Part shown: one piece after another, positions 6,409-9,739 of the stretch
Position numbering within the stretch: position 1 is the first letter of the stretch
Layout of the letters: every line of letters begins with the position of its first letter
NCBI GenBank assembly: GCA_015068335.1
Contig: SVKT01000056.1
Span: 1 to 9,739, forward strand
Direction of reading: 5' to 3'
DNA from: Oscillospiraceae bacterium
GTDB taxonomy: Bacteria; Bacillota; Clostridia; Oscillospirales; Oscillospiraceae
Length of the DNA: 9,739 nt
The notes under the pieces: generated by a model
The model's database searches: none
Told to the model about the DNA's origin: nothing
What the model saw: only the letters and a program-made list of their open reading frames with translations
Position numbers and translations under genes: made by a program

Positions 6409-6445
6409 AAACCGCCCGCAGGTCTTGTACCCGCGGGCGGTTTTT
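6409..6445 (+). terminator. Intrinsic terminator of nrdD
   Basis: AAACCGCCCGC (6409-6419) pairs with GCGGGCGGTTT (6433-6443), and the T-run extends to 6445. GGT/ACC in the loop can add three pairs beyond a mismatch. The loop also holds the possible -35 of the next gene. Confidence 0.85.
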
Positions 6446-6453
6446 GGTATACT
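6425..6453 (+). promoter_or_regulatory. Possible promoter of the thioredoxin reductase gene, inside the terminator
   Basis: TTGTAC (6425-6430), 17 bases, then TATACT (6448-6453). The -10 is good; the -35 matches only the first three consensus bases. The leader would be about 45 bases. The promoter and the nrdD terminator share DNA. Confidence 0.45.
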
Positions 6454-6504
6454 GTATCTGTCGAATTATGCAGTGCCAAACCGAGCAGACAAGGATGTGT
6501 TCTT

Positions 6505-7407
6505 ATGACCGAACAGTTTGATATTATCATCGTAGGCGGCGGCCCCGCCGGCCTCACTGCCGCTATCTATACACGCCGTGCAGGAAAGTCCGTTCTGGTT
6601 CTGGAAAAGGCCAGTATGGGCGGTCAGATCGCCTCCTCTCCCAAGGTGGATAACTTCCCCGGCAACCCCGCCATTTCCGGCATCGAACTGGCAGAGATCC
6701 TGTATACCCAGGCAGAAGAACTGGGCGCCCGCATCGAGTTGGAAGAAGTGCTGGAAATCCGGGACGGCGCCCCCAAGACCGTGGTGACCGACTATAACAC
6801 CTACACCGGCACCGCCGTGATCCTTGCCACCGGTATGAAACACCGCACGATGGGACTGGACCGGGAAGAGACCCTGCCCGGCGTGTCCTTCTGCGCCGTG
6901 TGTGACGGCGCCTTCTACGCCGGACGCGACACCGCCGTCTGCGGCGGCGGCAATACCGCCCTGCAAGACACGCTGTACCTCTCCGAGATCTGCCGCAGCG
7001 TCACGCTCATTCACCGCCGCAGCCAGTTCCGCGCCGACCCTATTCTGGTGGACGCGGTGGCGAAACGCAGCAATGTCACCATCCTGACGGACACCGTGGT
7101 GGAATCTCTGCTGGGCGAGGACGCCCTGACCGGACTGCTGCTGAAACATACGATCACCGGCGAGTCCCGGGAACTGCCCGTCCACGGCCTGTTTGAAGCC
7201 GTGGGCCAGCAGCCGGAATCTGCCCTGCCCCGCGCCCTCGGCATTGCCGACGAAGCCGGTTTCATTCCTGCGGCCGAAGACTGCCTGACCCCCGCCGCCG
7301 GCATTTTCGTGGCGGGAGACTGCCGCGTGAAGGAAGTGCGCCAACTGACCACCGCCTGCGCCGACGGCGCCGTGGCGGCTCTTGCAGCCTGCCGTTTTTG
7401 CGGATAA
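6505..7407 (+). CDS. trxB: Thioredoxin reductase (NADPH-dependent flavoprotein)
   Basis: The product has 300 residues, the usual TrxB length. It passes electrons from NADPH through FAD to a redox-active disulfide and then to a thioredoxin-like protein. The N-terminal FAD motif is GGGPAG (11-16). The redox pair is C130-C133 in SFCAVCDG. The NADPH domain has GGGNTA (147-152, GxGxxA) and HRRSQFR (170-176, HRRxxxR), so it is unlike clostridial ferredoxin-dependent reductases that lack these motifs. The C-terminal FAD motif GIFVAGD with VRQLTTA (278-284) is intact. The ATG at 6505 follows AAGGA by 9 bases; the in-frame ATG at 6403 lies within the nrdD terminator region and is rejected. No free thioredoxin gene is next to it, but the redoxin domain of NrdD is encoded just upstream, making NrdD a plausible partner (inference). 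Confidence 0.9.
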   Translation: MTEQFDIIIVGGGPAGLTAAIYTRRAGKSVLVLEKASMGGQIASSPKVDNFPGNPAISGIELAEILYTQAEELGARIELEEVLEIRDGAPKTVVTDYNTYTGTAVILATGMKHRTMGLDREETLPGVSFCAVCDGAFYAGRDTAVCGGGNTALQDTLYLSEICRSVTLIHRRSQFRADPILVDAVAKRSNVTILTDTVVESLLGEDALTGLLLKHTITGESRELPVHGLFEAVGQQPESALPRALGIADEAGFIPAAEDCLTPAAGIFVAGDCRVKEVRQLTTACADGAVAALAACRFCG

Positions 7408-7420
7408 ATACTGTCCAAAA

Positions 7421-7454
7421 CAGCCCGGATAACCTCCGGGCTGCCGCTGTTTTT
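7421..7454 (+). terminator. Intrinsic terminator of trxB
   Basis: CAGCCCGG (7421-7428) pairs with CCGGGCTG (7436-7443). The T-run begins at 7450 after CCGCTG. An alternative fold pairs AAAACAGC (7417-7424) with GCTGTTTT (7446-7453) around a shorter inner stem, putting the T-run directly at the stem base. Confidence 0.75.
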
Positions 7455-7548
7455 ATACCTGCTATTAGCCCTGCTGAACACTGGAAAACAAGGCTATTAT
7501 GCCTGCCCAAGCACTCTGTGAAAGAACGGTCAGATTCTGTCATAATTG

Positions 7549-7584
7549 CCTATTGCAAGGGTTTTGCAAATTCGATACAATAGG
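7549..7584 (+). promoter_or_regulatory. Promoter of the GntR-purine operon with an embedded inverted repeat
   Basis: TTGCAA (7553-7558), 17 bases, TACAAT (7576-7581) is a strong sigma-A-type promoter. The perfect inverted repeat CCTATTG (7549-7555) and CAATAGG (7578-7584) overlaps both promoter elements, and a second TTGCAA (7563-7568 region) lies in the spacer. This is a natural place for a repressor to act; autoregulation by the downstream GntR protein is inferred, not shown. Confidence 0.6.
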
Positions 7585-7632
7585 TATGACCTTTAAATGG
7601 AGTACTATGGATTTCCGTATGAGGTGATGCAT

Positions 7633-8358
7633 ATGAGCAACCCGCAGACACAAGCCAAGGCCATCCGCGCCCACTTGCTTTCCGCAATGAGGGACGGCGA
7701 ATACGCCGCCTGCGAGCGGCTGCCCCGAGAGAGCGTATTGTCCGAACTGCTGGGCATCAGCCGCACACAGTTGCGGGACATTCTGGCCTCTCTGGAACGG
7801 GAGGGCTTTATCACCCGCCGGCACGGCGTGGGCACCATTATCAACCGCCACGTCCTCCAATCCCACTCCCGTATGGATATCGAAGTGGAATTTCTGGATA
7901 TGATCCGGCAGGCGGGATACACCCCTGCGGTGGAGCGTGTTCAGGTCACCGAGGAAGCCGCCGACGAAAAGATCGCCGCACAGTTGGGTCTGGCAGTGGG
8001 CGCGCCTGTGATCCGGGTCTCCCGCCTCTGCACCGCAGACGGAAAACCCGCCATTTACTGCGAGGACATTCTGGACAAGGCGCTGATCCGCCGCCCCTAC
8101 ACCCAGCAGGATCTGATGCAGCCCATTTTCCACTTCCTGCAAGAGTTCTGCGGCGTCTATGCCTATCTGGATCTCACCGACCTGCGTCCCGTGGCGGCCG
8201 ACGAAACGCTGGCGGACATTTTCAAGGTCCCCGTGGGAACGCCCCTTCTGAATATGGACGAACTGGACTATGACATCGACGGCAAGCCGGTGTTCTGCTC
8301 CAATGAATATTTTGCAGACGGGATCTTCCGCCACACCGTTCTGCGCAAAAAACTGTGA
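7633..8358 (+). CDS. GntR-family transcriptional regulator with UTRA effector domain
   Basis: The product has 241 residues. A winged helix-turn-helix covers about 7-70, with the GntR pattern LPRESVLSELLGISRTQLRD and then LEREGFITRRHGVGT. From about 95 to the end is a UTRA domain, which binds small molecules in the HutC/FadR-type branch: RVQVTEEAADEKIA, LGLAVGAPVIRVSRL, and GKPAIYCEDIL. The ATG at 7633 follows GAGGTGA at the best spacing; ATGs at 7597 and 7627 are in frame but have poor or no ribosome binding sites. It lies 31 bases ahead of purE with no terminator between, so it should be cotranscribed with purine genes. A local control of purine synthesis is plausible, but UTRA proteins more often respond to sugars, sugar phosphates, amino acids or histidine intermediates, so the effector is unknown. 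Confidence 0.85.
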   Translation: MSNPQTQAKAIRAHLLSAMRDGEYAACERLPRESVLSELLGISRTQLRDILASLEREGFITRRHGVGTIINRHVLQSHSRMDIEVEFLDMIRQAGYTPAVERVQVTEEAADEKIAAQLGLAVGAPVIRVSRLCTADGKPAIYCEDILDKALIRRPYTQQDLMQPIFHFLQEFCGVYAYLDLTDLRPVAADETLADIFKVPVGTPLLNMDELDYDIDGKPVFCSNEYFADGIFRHTVLRKKL

Positions 8359-8389
8359 GAAACAAACTGTTGATAAAGGAGTCTGCGTG

Positions 8390-8884
8390 ATGAAAAAAGT
8401 AGCCGTCATTATGGGCAGTGATTCCGACTGGCCCGTAGTCAAAGGTGCCTGCCAGCAACTGGATACCTTTGGCATCCCCTATGAAGCGCACATCCTCAGC
8501 GCCCACCGCACCCCCGCAGAAGCCGCGGAATTTGCCCGCAGCGCCCGCGCCAACGGCTTCGGCGTGCTGATCTGCGCCGCCGGTATGGCGGCTCATCTGG
8601 CCGGCGCTTTCGCCGGCAACTCCACGCTCCCCGTCATCGGCATTCCTATGAAGGGCGGCGCAATGGACGGTCTGGACGCCCTTCTCGCCACCGTGCAGAT
8701 GCCCAGCGGCATCCCTGTGGCAACGGTCGCCATCAACGGCGCCAAAAACGCCGCCGTGCTGGCTGCCCAGATCCTGGCCGTCAGCGACGACGCCCTGGCC
8801 GCCAAACTGGACGCCGCACGCGCTGATATGGCGGCACAGATCGCGGAAAAAGAAGCAAAATTGCAGGCTGAACTGAACGCCTGA
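8390..8884 (+). CDS. purE: N5-carboxyaminoimidazole ribonucleotide mutase
   Basis: A 164-residue class I PurE, which converts N5-CAIR to CAIR in de novo purine synthesis and normally works after PurK. Recognisable motifs are MGSDSDWP (8-15), which binds the phosphate; SAHRTP (37-42), with the catalytic His39; AAGMAAHLAG (63-72); and GNSTLPVIGIPM (76-87). The C-terminus is an Ala/Lys/Glu-rich helix. The ATG at 8390 follows AAAGGAG by 8 bases; upstream in-frame codons overlap the GntR gene. No purK is visible in this window. purC follows after 38 bases, as in many purine operons. Confidence 0.93.
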   Translation: MKKVAVIMGSDSDWPVVKGACQQLDTFGIPYEAHILSAHRTPAEAAEFARSARANGFGVLICAAGMAAHLAGAFAGNSTLPVIGIPMKGGAMDGLDALLATVQMPSGIPVATVAINGAKNAAVLAAQILAVSDDALAAKLDAARADMAAQIAEKEAKLQAELNA

Positions 8885-8922
8885 AACGAAACAAAACATA
8901 TTTTGATTTGGAGGACTTACTT

Positions 8923-9603
8923 ATGAAACTGCTCTATACCGGCAAGACCAAGAATGTTTACGCTCTGGAAAACGGCAACTGCCTGTTGAAGTTCAAGGAC
9001 GACTGCACCGGCAAGGACGGTGTGTTCGATCCCGGTGAAAACTCCGTGGGCCTGACCATCGAGGGCGTGGGCGACGTGAACCTGCGTATGTCCATCTACT
9101 TCTTCGAGAAGATCAACGCCGCCGGCATCAAGACCCACTATGTCTCCGCCGACCTGGCCAACACCACGATGGAAGTCCTCCCTGCCAAGGTTTTCGGCAA
9201 GGGTCTGGAAGTCATCTGCCGCCGCAAGGCCGTTGGCTCCTTCATCCGCCGCTACGGCGCCCTGATCGAGTCCGGTGCCGACCTGCCCTCCTACGTGGAG
9301 ACCACCCTGAAAGACGATGAGAAGGGCGATCCCCTGATCACCAAGGACGCTCTGGTGGCTATCGGCGTGATGACCGACGAGCAGTACGAGTCCCTGAAAG
9401 CACAGACTCAGCAGATCACCAAGATCGTGGCTGACGATCTGGCCGAAAAGGGCCTGGAACTGTACGACATCAAGTTTGAGTTCGGCTACGCTCCCGACGG
9501 CACCGTGATGCTCATCGACGAGGTCGCTTCCGGCAATATGCGCGTCTACAAGGACGGCGAGTATGTCGATCCTATGAAACTCAACGAACTGTTCTTCGCT
9601 TGA
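8923..9603 (+). CDS. purC: Phosphoribosylaminoimidazole-succinocarboxamide (SAICAR) synthase
   Basis: A 226-residue, ATP-dependent ligase that joins CAIR (the PurE product) with aspartate. The N-terminus LLYTGKTKNVY is the usual nucleotide-binding start of PurC. EVICRRKAVGSFIRRYG corresponds to the SAICAR synthetase signature (E-V-x2-R-x3-x-GS). LIDEVASGNMRVY replaces the more familiar LxDEISPDxxR, a variation compatible with the short clostridial forms. The ATG at 8923 follows TTTGGAGG by 8 bases; the in-frame TTG at 8908 lies on the ribosome binding site. It sits between purE and the purF-like gene, in operon spacing (38 and 32 bases). Confidence 0.92.
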   Translation: MKLLYTGKTKNVYALENGNCLLKFKDDCTGKDGVFDPGENSVGLTIEGVGDVNLRMSIYFFEKINAAGIKTHYVSADLANTTMEVLPAKVFGKGLEVICRRKAVGSFIRRYGALIESGADLPSYVETTLKDDEKGDPLITKDALVAIGVMTDEQYESLKAQTQQITKIVADDLAEKGLELYDIKFEFGYAPDGTVMLIDEVASGNMRVYKDGEYVDPMKLNELFFA

Positions 9604-9635
9604 TCCCCACTACTATCTTTCAGGAGTAATTTACA

Positions 9636-9739
9636 ATGGGTGGTTTTTTTGGCGTAGCCTCCAAGCGGGACTGCGTGCTTGACCTGTTCTTCGGCGTGGA
9701 CTACCACTCCCATCTGGGTACCAAGCGCGGCGGTATGGC
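9636..9739 (+). CDS. PurF-like amidophosphoribosyltransferase, N-terminal part (cut by window edge)
   Basis: Only the first 34 codons are present: MGGFFGVASKRDCV, then a stretch including DYHSHLGTKRGGMA. This resembles the N-terminal glutamine amidotransferase (Ntn-hydrolase) domain of PurF, where CGVFGI begins the mature enzyme and an HRGxxGxG segment follows. Here the position of the catalytic N-terminal Cys appears to be Gly2, while the Arg-Gly-Gly segment is kept. PurF makes phosphoribosylamine from PRPP, the first step of purine synthesis; a form lacking the Cys might use free ammonia or act otherwise. The start follows AGGAG by 9 bases, 32 bases after purC. The PRPP-binding domain lies outside the window. 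Confidence 0.7.
   Translation, partial: MGGFFGVASKRDCVLDLFFGVDYHSHLGTKRGGM

Noticed and set aside
6403..6504. 34-residue N-terminal extension of TrxB
   Set aside because: Its start lies in front of the nrdD terminator hairpin, and the FAD-binding strand begins immediately after the ATG at 6505 as usual for TrxB.
7455..7632. Purine, PRPP or ZTP riboswitch ahead of the GntR-pur operon
   Set aside because: After the predicted start near 7588 only about 45 leader bases remain, and I see no conserved riboswitch core in 7455-7632.
1..9739. CRISPR arrays, tRNA/rRNA genes, insertion sequences, phage or defence genes
   Set aside because: I looked for regularly spaced repeats, tRNA-like folds and transposase or nuclease motifs on both strands and found none that can be supported.

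Overview
The window looks like chromosome from a GC-rich, obligately anaerobic Clostridia member, most likely Oscillospiraceae (relatives of Faecalibacterium, Gemmiger or Subdoligranulum). The reasons are an oxygen-sensitive class III ribonucleotide reductase with its radical-SAM activase, strong AGGAGG-type ribosome binding sites, sigma-A-like promoters, and codon use rich in C/G-ending codons. The family placement is inference from composition and protein style.

Layout. Positions 1-2964 are read leftward: the start of a PAP2-family phosphatase (cut by the left edge), a small AT-rich membrane-protein gene, and a three-gene cluster (MFS-like membrane protein, small membrane protein, secreted SH3-like membrane-anchored protein). 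From 3118 to the right edge everything is read rightward: nrdG, nrdD, a thioredoxin reductase gene, a GntR/UTRA regulator, purE, purC, and the first 35 codons of a purF-like gene.

The most coherent unit is 3050-7454. nrdG and nrdD each have their own promoter, each accompanied by two NrdR-box-like palindromes sharing the core ACWnnnTCTTGT. NrdD is 794 residues long because a complete glutaredoxin/thioredoxin-like domain (CPNC, cis-Pro) is fused after the glycyl-radical region. The next gene is a thioredoxin reductase with intact FAD, NADPH and CxxC motifs. Together they suggest an electron path from NADPH through TrxB and the fused redoxin to the NrdD active site, that is, a thiol-dependent NrdD rather than the formate-dependent type.

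The second unit, 7553 to the right edge, is a purine biosynthesis operon led by a GntR/UTRA regulator whose promoter carries an inverted repeat. The purF-like product starts Met-Gly-Gly where PurF normally has its N-terminal catalytic Cys.

A window-wide property is that three palindromic tetramers, CATG, AGCT and CTAG, were not found at all in a by-eye scan of 9.7 kb, and codon choices shift around Met and Leu codons in a way that avoids them. No RNA genes, CRISPR arrays, insertion sequences or phage genes were recognised. No stretch longer than 300 bases lacks a gene.
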